A stretch of 64,000 bases of DNA, taken from the NCBI RefSeq assembly GCF_000801105.2, contig NC_079518.1:19448800-19512799 (forward strand), read 5' to 3'. The position numbers were made by a program, and so were the translations under genes. Shown piece after piece: positions 31,738 through 41,878 of the stretch (position 1 is the stretch's first letter; each line of letters starts with the position of its first letter). The DNA is from Raphanus sativus (taxonomy: Eukaryota; Streptophyta; Magnoliopsida; Brassicales; Brassicaceae). A model generated the notes under the pieces. The model worked only from the letters and a program-made list of their open reading frames with translations, did not search any database and was not told the DNA's origin.

Positions 31738-33563
31738 ATGGCAGAAGCAAGCGAATCGGAGAGGAGGGTAGACTCTTCGTCGTCCAGATCTAGCAGCCCG
31801 CCAACACATCATGATAAAACCGTGCAAGATCCTTTGAACCCAACTCCCTTGTCGTTTGTTTCTTCGGGATCTCCGCAGATAGGTCCCGCAATCGGTTAGA
31901 GAGGATGAGTTGCGCGATTAGTGAAAGAGTTATTCACTCCCTTCCTTCGTTGTCCTCCGTATTCCCAAATCGTCAGAGCGCGCTTCTGGCGGCATGCCCG
32001 AGGAGATCGCTATTTATTAAGCTTTCTTTAAAACTGGCTTCAGAGGTGATGTGCCATCGTTGAATGTAAGTCTTTGCGACTATTTTCATATCTCTCCATC
32101 TCAACTTAATCCTCCGGCCTGGCGCATCCTTATAGCAATCCAAAATCTCGGGGATGAAGAGGGCCTGACCCTGAGGGTTAGCGAGGTGCTCTTTGCCTAT
32201 CATCTGGCTTCGATTAATGGAAATGAAGGGCGCTTCCATCTCCGTCCATGAGCTGGACTTACCATAGTCGAGGAGCTTCCCAAGACCGACCGTAAAGGAT
32301 TGGCTTTCGGGAAGAAATGGCCAGAAAGATACGTCTTTATGACTCCCAGGGTCTTGTTATCGATGGAATTTCGTAGGTAGGAGATTCAGTATGTACTTTA
32401 TCTGTGAACTTTGATAATGTAGTCTGTTTGACTCGTCCTCCTCTTTTCTTTTTCAGAGGGAACTCATTCTGCCCATGTCGAGGGGGATAGGAATGTCCTC
32501 CAAGCACAGAAGCTTCCCCTTGAACGGCGTTGTGTGACTTATCTTCTTAGGCTGGAGGTATTGCGTCGCAGAAAGCTATGGGGTATGTTCGTCCTTTGTA
32601 ACTCGTACGAACTTTCCTTATCGTATGATTGACCACAGGATATTCCTCATCAGATGGCGTAAGAGAGGGGGATTCAGACGACCCGATGATAGCCTTTAAA
32701 AAGGCCACGGATGCTATCTCAGCAAGGAAAGATTCGTCTAGCAGGAATGTTTCTGGCGATGGGACCACGGCCGCCGGGAATAAACGTAGGATGATAAGGC
32801 GGAGTGATGATACCTCACCGTCTCAGGGCGGTAGGCCTAGGGAAGATGTGAGCACAAGGTCCTAACGACCATCACTGACTGGATGTTTGTCCGGAGGGTT
32901 ATCTGGCGTGTTGACTGATCTGAGTGCAAACGTGTTTGCACGGATGCAGGCCATTCCTTGGATAAGGACTCTTCAGGGATAAATCAGCAGGTTCAAGGCG
33001 AATTTCTTCAGGTGAGTTGCGATTATGATCCTGTATCACGATTCCTCGGCTTACAATTTTCGTTTTCTTATGCAGGTTCTCTCTCATTTGCATCATCTGA
33101 AGGACCAATTAGCAGAGGAAGGTCTGTCTGTGAACCGGGGCGAGATAACGGAACTATCTCGGTATTTATCCGAAGAGAAAAGCAGGCGCGTTGTTAAAGA
33201 GTTAGAGTTTCGGGACCTTCAAGCTAAAGTCCGAGCTATCGAAGGTTCAGTAGAAACTGTTTCAGCCGAATCGCTCCAATTGAGCGGAGAGATACAGGAG
33301 TTGGAAGAGACTATCGTTGAACTTTGAGTGGAGGCGGAGACTTCGAAAAACATGATGACTATGGCCCTAAACGGAGCAAGGATTGCTGCCCGTTGGGAAG
33401 TAATGAGAGAATGGCTCAAAGGACAGGCCCATAAGTGGAACTTAGCCAAGGAGTTTTCTCAGTTTAAAACGGTGGTTTTAGCTGAGGCGGATCTTAAGGG
33501 TACCAAACCTCCCACTTTCGAAGACGAACCAGCTATTCCTTCGTCCAGGCGTGGCAAATCTTA
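31738..33563 (+). pseudogene. Antisense accessory gene of D element, PF04195-like, multi-exon, broken
   Basis: It starts MAEASESERRVDSSSS. The PF04195-like domain (about 31950-32390) includes GFRGDVPSL, SPSQLNPPAWRILIAI and LRVSEVLFAYHLA. GT-AG junctions are clear: donor GGG|GTATGT at 32583 with acceptor CCACAG at 32637, and donor TTCAG|GTGAGT at 33011 with acceptor TGCAG at 33075. The last exon encodes a coiled-coil (33076-33563) with ELSRYLSEEKSRRVVKELE. Inactivating changes: TAG after about 53 codons (31897), TAA in the domain (32017), TAA at 32863 and TGA at 33325. It matches 6590-8206 in inverted orientation. No enzymatic motif is seen. Confidence 0.7.
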
Positions 33564-33854
33564 GAGGACACCTGAACCCTTTCTTGTAATAATGGCTTTG
33601 CATGGTCTACTTTTGCAAACATTTTTTTATGTTTTTCATATTTCGTACTCTTTTCCGGTACTTCTTGGATTGTCGCTCTTGAAGATTATTTTTAAGGGAG
33701 GTAGATTTCAGTTCTCTTCTTGAGTAGATGATTATCCCGAAATGAGTCTCTCGGAACTGACTAAATTGGACCTTTAGTGGGATGTCAGAACCTAGGACCT
33801 AGACCCTATTACTGCGTCGAGGGTCGAGGGACTTAGACCTTATTAGGTTAGGAC
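33564..33854 (-). mobile_element. D-element 3' non-coding region, left half
   Basis: No gene. Together with 59622-61093 it forms the 3' untranslated part of a minus-strand D element that was split by the B insertion. Confidence 0.6.
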
Positions 33855-33859
33855 TTCGT
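33855..33859. repeat. Target-site duplication TTCGT, left
   Basis: TTCGT directly precedes the outer B element. The same five bases directly follow its other end at 59617-59621. Confidence 0.85.
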
Positions 33860-34393
33860 TGTGAGGGATAAAACTCACTTCCTAGATTTTAGATTAGGTT
33901 TAGATTAGGGAAAGATAATCGTGGGCTGAATCCCGTAAGAACTTGATGAATGAACTTGATTTGTATTGATGATTTTTTGGGTAAAGAATGGTTTACAAAA
34001 GATGTTTATCACAACTACAAAGTTAATGGGAATGTTACAAAGATAATGAGAGTATTGTGTCGAATATGGGTTGATTCTGGATCCCTTTCTTTAGTCCTCG
34101 ACCTTCTCTTTAAATAGCCTTGGACTTCTCTTGATTATCTTTAACTGATCTCCGAGATCTTCTCCGTTTGTTGAGGAATCCGCAACAGCTTCCCTTTGAC
34201 CGGGTCCTGCGCTCCTTCTGTTATGATGTGAGCTTCCTCTTCACCGTGACCTCTTCGAAGATTGCCCTTAGCTTCCAGCCTCCGGCTTCGTATTAAACCC
34301 TAGCTAAGGTCGCCGATACGCTTTGGGCTTTATCACGGCCCAGTACTTGTTTTGGTTCTATCGTCAGCTAACTGGCCATATTTGGGCCCAACA
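33860..34393 (-). repeat. 3' LTR of outer B element
   Basis: On the + strand TGTGAGGGATAAAACTC...GGGCCCAACA, 534 bp. The element-strand LTR starts TGTTGGGCCC. The polypurine tract on the minus strand (AGCTGGGGGCAAC, 34394-34406) adjoins it. TATTTAAAGAG (TATA-like) lies near 34117-34127 on the minus strand. Confidence 0.9.
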
Positions 34394-34607
34394 GTTGCCC
34401 CCAGCTTTCGAGATTAGACTTCGTTATTCTCTGGAGCTAGACCTAGCCGTCCAGCCTAGATCTTCTTGTTGAGATAATGATTACTAGCTATCTCAACCAT
34501 ATATATTCCTGCCTAATCGGACGGCTGTAGTTTTTCTTCGATTAGATCGACGGCTTAGATTAAGGAGAGTTTGAAATGTGGTTTCCAATTTTCGAGACGT
34601 GATGGGA

Positions 34608-34613
34608 TATAAA
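34608..34613 (+). promoter_or_regulatory. TATA box of the B antisense gene
   Basis: TATAAA in GGGATATAAAGC lies about 230 bp before the ATG at 34842. A possible leader intron donor (CCAAG|GTAACT) is at about 34671. Inference from sequence only. Confidence 0.4.
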
Positions 34614-34841
34614 GCTGCGAGTATTAACTGCTTGCCTCTCCACTTTCTCCACGCCTCCGACGGTTTCCAAGGTAACTTCTCTCCTCTCCTTTATTTTACT
34701 GCGTGTTCTTTTGTTTTTTTTTATCTCTGTTTCTTGATCGAACTTGCTCTTCATCTCTAAGTTCTCTAGAGAATCCGTTCTTGCTCAACTCAACTCGATT
34801 CTTCCCTTTTCACCTCCTTTCTCTTTACCCTTTTACTTATC

Positions 34842-35461
34842 ATGAGTCAAAAAGAAGGCTCCGGCGAAATTCAAATCTCTGCTTTCGGTGCTCGTCTTAT
34901 GAAGGTTAAACAAGAAGCCGGAGAAAAGATGAAGGACGCCAAGAAGAAGAAAGCTAAAGACTCGATCGGAGCAAGAGTCAAGAGGATGAAGAAAAAAGGT
35001 GGCAAGGGCGCCTCCTCTGGACCTCACTTTACGTCGCTCTTAAAGAGTCAAGACGTCGTCAACCTTACTGTTCAAGCTCACGGCAAGAGTGACCTAGCTA
35101 GAGCTTGTACCGAAGACAAAACCCCCGAAACCGTTCCGGAGGGTTGGTTATGTGTTCATGAGATCATGAGAAGTATATCTCTAAGTGTCATCTTAGGTTC
35201 CCTCTCCCCACCCTCTTGCTAGATCTCCTGGATCATTATCAACTGGCCCTTCCCCAACTTTTTCCCTCGGTTATCCGAGTGATAAAAGGATTCATCACTA
35301 GGGCCAAGGAAGGAGTTATCGTGGGATTGACCGAGCTGATGAGTCTCTTCTTGATAAAGGAGAGTACTTCCAAGGATGGCGGAAGCGGTACCTACTACCT
35401 CCCATGTCGTCTAGGGCTAGGCGTTTTTATGATAAGTCTAGAAGACTTGGATTGTCTTTAG
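34842..35461 (+). pseudogene. Antisense accessory gene of outer B element, frameshifted and 3'-deleted
   Basis: It starts MSQKEGSGEIQISAFG. A Lys-rich segment follows (MKDAKKKKAKDS, RMKKKGG), then a domain resembling PF04195 (LDLLDHYQLALPQLFPSVIR, TRAKEGVIVGLTELMSLFL, GSGTYYLPCR). A frameshift near 35190-35216 separates the two parts. The frame ends at 35461 by running into 3' non-coding DNA. The inner B element retains the missing C-terminal part (54228-53938), so about the last half of the gene is deleted here. Confidence 0.65.
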
Positions 35462-36797
35462 TTCCTTAAGAGGAATTCTTGGAATATCGAGGTTAGCTTA
35501 AGGTTTTTGGGAACCTGAGTTCGGTTTGGGCTCTCTTTTGAGAGTGGTTCATGGGAACCTGAATTCGTTTGTGGGATTTTAAGACCCTTTAAGACTTGCT
35601 TAGGATTTTAAGACATTTTGAGATTTGATAAGGATTTTAAGACCTTTGTATTTTGTTAAGGATTTCGAGACTGATACTGGAAGTTTTCAAGGCTTCCAAG
35701 TCAAATGATAGTATATAAAGGTTGTCGAACCACAGAGAACTAGTGATCTATAGCACCAAGAATACACAAACTTTCCTAATCTAAGCAAACAAGAAGATGG
35801 ATGATGAGTAACAAGCTAAGAACCTACTAGTATGAACAAGGTGATCTCAAATCCTATCAAGAAACTAGCGCAAGAACTAAACTTTCAACCAAATGCTAAG
35901 GTAGAATCCATGGGACTAGGGACTTGACTTTGGGTGACTAAGATCCAAGCTAGAGTGGCAAGCTAACAATCAAACACTTCCTTAAGTCTAGAACACTAAA
36001 ATAAACAAGCTCTATGGTCAAGAAGAATGTTCATTTGCTTTAATCAACTAGACACCAAAGGTCTTTGAGCCTAAAAGATCTAAGCAATCATTAGGGATGA
36101 GTCTATTAACTATCTAAACTCCCTTAACACAATGGTCTTTGTGTAAGGCAAGTTTAGAGCAAGCTCTACTTGGTTCAGACATTTCATCAAACACCTTGTG
36201 GGTGGGAAATGTCTAGAGCTCTAGATCAAAGAGGCCAACTTTAATCTAGCATTAAGGATAGTAGAAAAGCAAGGAAACAATAGATCTAACACTAAACACC
36301 CTAGCTCTTCACTTAATCACCCTAATCACCCTAGCCCATGAATTCAAAGTGTGTCTACTCTCTAATCTCCATGAGAAACCTTAAATCTATGTGAGATTCA
36401 AGGCTAATCATGTTTATGAGAAGGAGAAACAAGATTTAAGGTGGTTTCTAAGGATTTTAAGACCTTACGCTTAAGTTTATTAGTTTTGATATCGTTTGAA
36501 GGATTTTAAGACCTTCGAGATTGTTAAGGTTTTTGAGACCTTAGGTTCAGGTTCTTGGAGACCTGAATTGTTAAAAAGTCGAGGTATCGAAGATAATTGC
36601 TTTATTGATAATAGAATACATTGAATCATAGTAATCATACAATTGCTGCTTGGGCTATGTGATTTTGATCAGACATATGCCCCCTTTGGTCGTGGTGAAC
36701 AGAGTGTTGAAATGAGGTTGGGGCTGCACTCGTGACAGAGTTGCCTACGTACCCAGTCAAGGGATCAAGCCAAACGTAGTTCAGAGATTTTAGGTAC
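35462..36797 (-). mobile_element. B-element 3' non-coding region with a segment absent from the sister copy
   Basis: The outer parts are made of short repeats (GGATTTTAAGACCTT and variants) that match 44245-44756 and 53413-53640 of the inner element in inverted orientation. The stretch about 35700-36440 has no counterpart there. It starts near TGATAGTATATAAAGG and is unique in the window. No open frame of note was found. Confidence 0.55.
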
Positions 36798-37299
36798 CTA
36801 ATGATAGTATCTCTTAAGATTTGTGGCGTTCCACGATCTGATTTCAGGTACCCCGGTTCACACCTTTTGGAGCTTGTAAACGCAAGGTCGTACCACATGG
36901 ATGATCCGGTAAGGACCCTCCCAGTTGGTTCCTAACTTCCCAACATCTGGTTCTTTGGTTCCTTCGAAAACTTTCCTAAGTACTAGGTCACCTACAGCGA
37001 ACTATCGGGGCCTGACTTTGGAGTTGTACTGTCGTGCCATTGCTTGCTGATAGTTTTGAATGCGAATCAGATCCCGGTTCCGTCTTTCCTCGATTAGATC
37101 GAGGCTGTCCGTCAGGAGCTGATCATTAGCTACAGGATCGGACGTACAGAGTTCCTGGCGGAGGCTACCAGCAATGGTTTCGGCTGGGACGACAGCTTCC
37201 ATCCCGTAGGCTAAGGAGAAAGGGGTTTCCTCTGTAGCCTTTCGTGGGGTGGTTCGACATGCCCAAAGTACTTCAGATAACTTTTCTGACCAGAGTTCC
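36798..37299 (-). pseudogene. Integrase C-terminus of outer B element
   Basis: The minus-strand frame contains MEAVVPAETIAGSL, LDLIEERRNRDLIRI and MARQYNSKVRPR, ending at TAG (36800-36798). It corresponds to about the last 165 codons of the intact integrase at 43045-44244. It is cut at 37299 by the inner B element; the flank there is GTTCC. A premature stop follows VRPR (TAG near 37004). Confidence 0.85.
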
Positions 37300-37843
37300 T
37301 GTTGGGCCCAAATATGGCCCGCTAGCTGATGATAAAACTAAAACAAGTATTGGGCCGAGTCAAAGCCCAACACGTTTCGGAGACCTAAACAGAGGTCTAA
37401 TGCGGAGCCGGAGGCTGGAAGCTAAAGGCGATCTTTAAAGAGGTCACGGTGAAGAAGAAGCTCACGTCGTAATAGAAGGAGCGCAGGACCCGGTCAAAGG
37501 GGAGCTGTTACAAATCCCTCAAATCACGGTGGGGATCTCGGAAACCAGTTGGCTATGATCAAGCGGGACCTGAGGCTATTTAAAGAGAAAGAAACTCAAG
37601 AAAGAGGGGCTATTCAACCTTTATTCATTTTCACGATTATTCATATCTACTCTACAGCATTTTTGCTATCTTTGTAATCATCAAGATAAACATCTTTTGT
37701 AATCATTCTTTTACCACATTATCAATACAAATCGAAGTTCATTCAACAAGTTATTACGGGATTCAGCCCGCGTTATCTTTCCCTAACCTTTCCTAAACCT
37801 TAAACCTGATCTAAAAATCAGGAGGTGAGTTTAATCCCTCACA
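37300..37843 (+). repeat. 5' LTR of inner B element
   Basis: TGTTGGGCCC...TAATCCCTCACA, 544 bp. CTATTTAAAGAG near 37571-37582 is a TATA-like site. The left flank is GTTCC. Confidence 0.92.
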
Positions 37844-37861
37844 ATTGGCGCCGTCTGTGGG
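37844..37861 (+). other. Primer-binding site of inner B element
   Basis: ATTGGCGCCGTCTGTGGG directly follows the LTR; the same site is at 59063-59081 in the outer copy. TGGCGCCG-type primer sites are common in plant Ty3/Gypsy elements. Confidence 0.75.
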
Positions 37862-37896
37862 AAAGAAACAATCGAATCCCTTACTCTAACTTGAGG

Positions 37897-39938
37897 ATGA
37901 ATCTTACCGATCAGACAACAAATCCGTCTGATCTCAACCTCCCGATTCAGAGCGATGGCTCACCGAACGACGGAGGCTCTACCCTTGTAACCTCGGAGCC
38001 TCGACGTGGCGACCACCGATCCGGACAGCAGCTTCCGAATAACGCTCGAATGAGCCAGACTACAACCGGAGCTACTAACCAGAGATCGTCAAGTGGAACC
38101 GCCCCCGGGCTTCCAATCACCGAGAATCCTCAGCAGCAAGCCGCTCCGAATCAAACGGAGGCTCAGCTTTCTGAGATTCGTCAGATGATGATGCAACTAG
38201 TAGACAAAGCTCAGGAAAGTGAGCGTACGATGCATCAGCTAGCTGTTCGACAGCAACGATTCGAAGAGATAACAAGATCTCTAGACACAACAACCCAACC
38301 ACCTCGACGTCAAACTCCGGGGGTCACTTTCCGAGATTGATTGACTGATCCCTCATTCCCCCGGGGACGTTTAGACTTTTCCCCGGATAGCACTGCTCCC
38401 GCAGGACAGGGATCAGCTTTCCAGACACCTCATACTGGGACAGCTCCCGTGTTTAACCCGCCTATCACCAGTGCTATGGGAAGCAACGTGGCAGCAACCA
38501 GTTCCGCACCCGATCAGGTCGCTGATCGGAGCTCTCGTCTACCTCCTCCGCCGACTGATTTTAGGTCCGGGGCAGGAGTATCCCTCCCATCCGGAGGCAG
38601 GACAGCAGCTCCGGTTTATCAAACCAGAGGCTCAACCCCAAATGGGGACGGGTATCAACGGATAGATTTCGATAACCCAAGAGCTGGTGAGCGATTTAGC
38701 CTACCAACTGCATGGGAGGATGAGCCCACACGATTCCGTCAGGAACCTGCCCGTCGGGTACCTAATAACGACCCAAATGTCCTACCCATGGAAGGACCTG
38801 AAGCTATCCGTAGGTATATGGAACGAACTCATGCAGCTCTCTAAAAATTGGGAGCTCAAGTCCATAAAGCTACAAGCTCAGCTCCCGAAATCGATAGTTT
38901 GATCGAAGAAACCCGTGGAACTCCATTCACTGACAGAATTGCCAGCTCCTACATAAGGGATACCCGAAAAATCAGAATTCCCGAGTATGACGAAACCTCT
39001 GACCCAAAGGCCTATTTGAGAGCTTTCCGACTGGCAATCGTTAAAGCCCATTTTACACAGGAAGAATGCGAAGCAGGTTACGGCAGGACATTCGCCGAAA
39101 ACTTGGTCTGAACAGCCCTTGAGTGGTTCTCTGGTCTCGAACCAGCCTCGATAGATAGTTTCGATCAGTTAACCAACACCTTCATGAAGCAGTACTCGAC
39201 CCATATCCTCAAACAAGCTTCTGAAGCCGACCTTTGGAAGGTCAGACAAGGAATGGGGACTCACTACGAGTCTACATCGAGAAATTCAGGGCAATAAGAA
39301 CTAAGCTCTCGAATCCTAACGACCTAGTCGCCATCGAGGCTCTTAGGAGAGGTCTGTTCTATAAATCGAAATTCTGGTCAGAACTAACACTCAATACTCC
39401 TCCAACTATCGATGATGCTCTTCATAAAGCCACCAGATACATTACTTTGGAGGAGGAGACAGCCGCATTGGATAAACTCCACAAGAAGCCTCAGAATTAC
39501 TCAAAAGGTGAATCCTCTGAGGCAAAGGGACCTCACAAGAGGGGGAACCCCCGAAACAACCAAACTCAGGGAGAACATTCCTACGCAATCGAGGAAGACA
39601 AGGAAGAGAAACCTGTCGCCGCAGCGAACAAAACTCCCTGGTCAAAAGGCTTTGATAAAAACAAACATTGCTCTTATCATGATCGAGAAGGGCACTCAAC
39701 TGAGGAATGTTGGGACCTCCAACGACAACTGGCAGCTAAATTCGCAGCTGGAGAAATAAAGGGTGTGGACCTTAAAAAGCCACCACCTTATCAGAAAAGA
39801 GGTTCCAGAGACACCTCCCCAAAGCGCGAGAGGTCACCTGAGAAGGAGACCGATTCGCCACCTCCAGCTCCCAAGGAAAAAGTTTACAAGTCGAAGCTCT
39901 CTTTAGCAAACCGTCCCCTCAATCGAGCCCCGACTTGA
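37897..39938 (+). pseudogene. Gag of inner B element with four nonsense or frameshift lesions
   Basis: The start is MNLTDQTTNPSDLN. The N-terminus is Pro/Thr/Gln-rich with a short coiled-coil (EIRQMMMQLVDKAQESE). The Gag domain follows (YIRDTRKIRIPEYD, DPKAYLRAFRLAI, LRRGLFYKSKFW), then a zinc-knuckle-like CSYHDREGHSTEEC at about 39669-39710 and a charged tail. Stops: TGA 38338, TAA 38842 and TGA 39109, with a frameshift near 39234-39250. In the outer copy the same codons are CGT, CAA and GGA, and its first block is open. Gag normally forms the particle that packages the RNA; this copy cannot. Confidence 0.85.
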
Positions 39939-40549
39939 GGGTGGACTGTATCCTTGGAGGATCAGACATATGTCAAGACTCCATCAATTCCATTAAGAAT
40001 CACGTACGAAAGGCTGTGTCTAACACTGGACCTAAGCCTTCTAACCCCAAGTCCAATACTAATATTTCTTTCTGGGAAAGCGAGACCTCAAACCTCGACA
40101 GACCTCACGATGATGCGTTGATTGTCACCCTGAACATCGCAGGATACGAGGTCCCTAAACTCATGATAGACACAGGAAGCTCTGTCGACCTTATTTTCTA
40201 TAACACCCTAAAAGGGATGGAAATAGACGACTACGAAATTATTGGCCAAAAAGCTAACCTCGTAGGCTTCTCCGGAGAAACAGCTACCTCATTGGGGACT
40301 ATCAAGCTCCAAGTCATAGCTGGCGGAATAATGAAAATGACCAACTTAGTAGTCATCGACAGACCTTCCCCGTTCCATGCGATCCTGGGAAGACCCTGGA
40401 TTCACAAAATGAAGGCAGTAGCCTCGACGTATCATCATTGCGTAAAATTCCCAACACCCGAAGGGATAGCTACCGTACACGGTAGCCAGAAGATATCCAG
40501 GATCTGCTATTTGGGAGGATTCGAAATCCTCAAAAAGTCCCCCCAATAG
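39935..40549 (+). CDS. Aspartic protease of inner B element
   Basis: A 204-codon frame. The active-site motif DTGSSVD and the flanking VPKLMIDTG and VVIDRPSPFHAILGRPW match retroviral-type aspartic proteases that process Gag-Pol. The frame overlaps the end of gag by a few bases and is shifted relative to it. It was probably part of a single polyprotein originally, because the outer copy reads through the same junction. The catalytic Asp is intact here, unlike in the outer element. Confidence 0.8.
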   Translation: MRVDCILGGSDICQDSINSIKNHVRKAVSNTGPKPSNPKSNTNISFWESETSNLDRPHDDALIVTLNIAGYEVPKLMIDTGSSVDLIFYNTLKGMEIDDYEIIGQKANLVGFSGETATSLGTIKLQVIAGGIMKMTNLVVIDRPSPFHAILGRPWIHKMKAVASTYHHCVKFPTPEGIATVHGSQKISRICYLGGFEILKKSPQ

Positions 40550-40576
40550 CAATTACAGATCCAGGAGGGTCGCGAA

Positions 40577-41878
40577 ATGCAACAAAATATTCGAGGTCCC
40601 CCCAAGAACCTCACCGAAAAAGTTTGCATCGACGACTCAGATCCTGAAAGACAGGTGAGCATCGGATCGGAGCTACCTCCTGAGACAAAAAAGGAGCTCA
40701 TTGATTTCTTGAAAAGCAATGTCAAAACCTTTGCATGGTCCACCAGGGACATGAAAGGCATAGATCCGAACGTCACCACCCATAAGCTAAAAGTAGACCC
40801 TACTTTCAAACCGATCAAACAAAAGCATCGCAAGCTAGGCCTCGAAAAGGCTCAAGTTGTTAACGACGAAGTTGACCGACTTACGAAAGCTGGGTCCATT
40901 CGAGAGGTACACTACCCCGATTGGTTAGCTAACCCAGTAGTGGTAAAGAAGAAAAACGGGAAATGGAGAATCTGTGTAGACTTCACAGACCTGAACAAAG
41001 CTTGTCCTAAAGACAGCTTCCCGTTACCTCACATCGACCGCCTGGTTGAAGCAACAGCTGGCCATCGACTCCTATCCTTCATGGATGCCTTCTCAGGATA
41101 CAACCAAATCATGATGGATCCTGAGGACCAGGAGAAAACTGCATTCATAACCGAACGAGGAACCTATTGTTACAAGGTTATGCCATTCGGATTAAAAAAC
41201 GCAGGAGCTACCTATCAGAGGCTAGTAAATAAGATGTTTGCTGGGCAACTTGGAAAAACCATGGAGGTCTATATTGACGATATGCTAGTCAAATCCTCAG
41301 CTGGAGAAGACCATATCTCCCACTTAAGGGAATGCATCGATATCCTTAACAAGTACGATATGAAGCTCAATCCCACTAAATGTAATTTCGGGGTACCCTC
41401 AGGCGAGTTCCTAGGCTATCTCGTAACCGAAAGAGGCATTGAAGCCAACCCGCAGCAGATAGCAACCTTCCTAGAAATGCCATCACCTAAGACAACCAGA
41501 GAGGTACAGAGATTGACCGGACGAATCGCAGCGTTAAATCGATTCATATCCAAGTCCACCAATAAGTGCCTCCCATTCTACAAACTTCTAAGAAATAATA
41601 AGAAGTTCCTATGGGACGAGAAATGTGAGGAAGCCTTCAAACAATTGAAAGCGTACCTCGCCGAACCTCCGATCCTATCCAAACCTGTAGTAGGAGAGCC
41701 ACTATACCTGTACCTCGCTGTATCGACTGCTGCAGTTAGCGGCGTGCTGGTACGAGAGGAACAAAACGAACAAAGACCTGTCTATTACACCAGTAAGAGT
41801 TTGATAGACGCCGAAACAAGGTACCCTGCAATGGAAAAATTAGCTCTGGCAGTTGTGACAGCTGCCAGAAAATTGTGA
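40577..41878 (+). CDS. Reverse transcriptase and first RNase H region of inner B element
   Basis: A 433-codon frame. RT blocks in order: KKKNGKWRICVDFTDLN, LPHIDRLVEATAG, FMDAFSGYNQI, VMPFGLKNAGATYQ, catalytic VYIDDMLVKS (about 41269-41298), and FLGYLVTERGIEANP. RNase H-like text follows (YLYLAVSTAAVSGVLVRE, PVYYTSKSL, MEKLALAVVTAARKL). It ends at a TGA (41876) that is CGA in the outer copy, a C-to-T change cutting the polyprotein. Upstream, a stop after the protease also separates the frames. Confidence 0.88.
   Translation: MQQNIRGPPKNLTEKVCIDDSDPERQVSIGSELPPETKKELIDFLKSNVKTFAWSTRDMKGIDPNVTTHKLKVDPTFKPIKQKHRKLGLEKAQVVNDEVDRLTKAGSIREVHYPDWLANPVVVKKKNGKWRICVDFTDLNKACPKDSFPLPHIDRLVEATAGHRLLSFMDAFSGYNQIMMDPEDQEKTAFITERGTYCYKVMPFGLKNAGATYQRLVNKMFAGQLGKTMEVYIDDMLVKSSAGEDHISHLRECIDILNKYDMKLNPTKCNFGVPSGEFLGYLVTERGIEANPQQIATFLEMPSPKTTREVQRLTGRIAALNRFISKSTNKCLPFYKLLRNNKKFLWDEKCEEAFKQLKAYLAEPPILSKPVVGEPLYLYLAVSTAAVSGVLVREEQNEQRPVYYTSKSLIDAETRYPAMEKLALAVVTAARKL

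Noticed and set aside
35690..36450. Helitron or TIR DNA transposon
   Set aside because: No TC...CTRR ends or convincing terminal inverted repeats could be found by eye, so only 'unassigned insertion' is reported.
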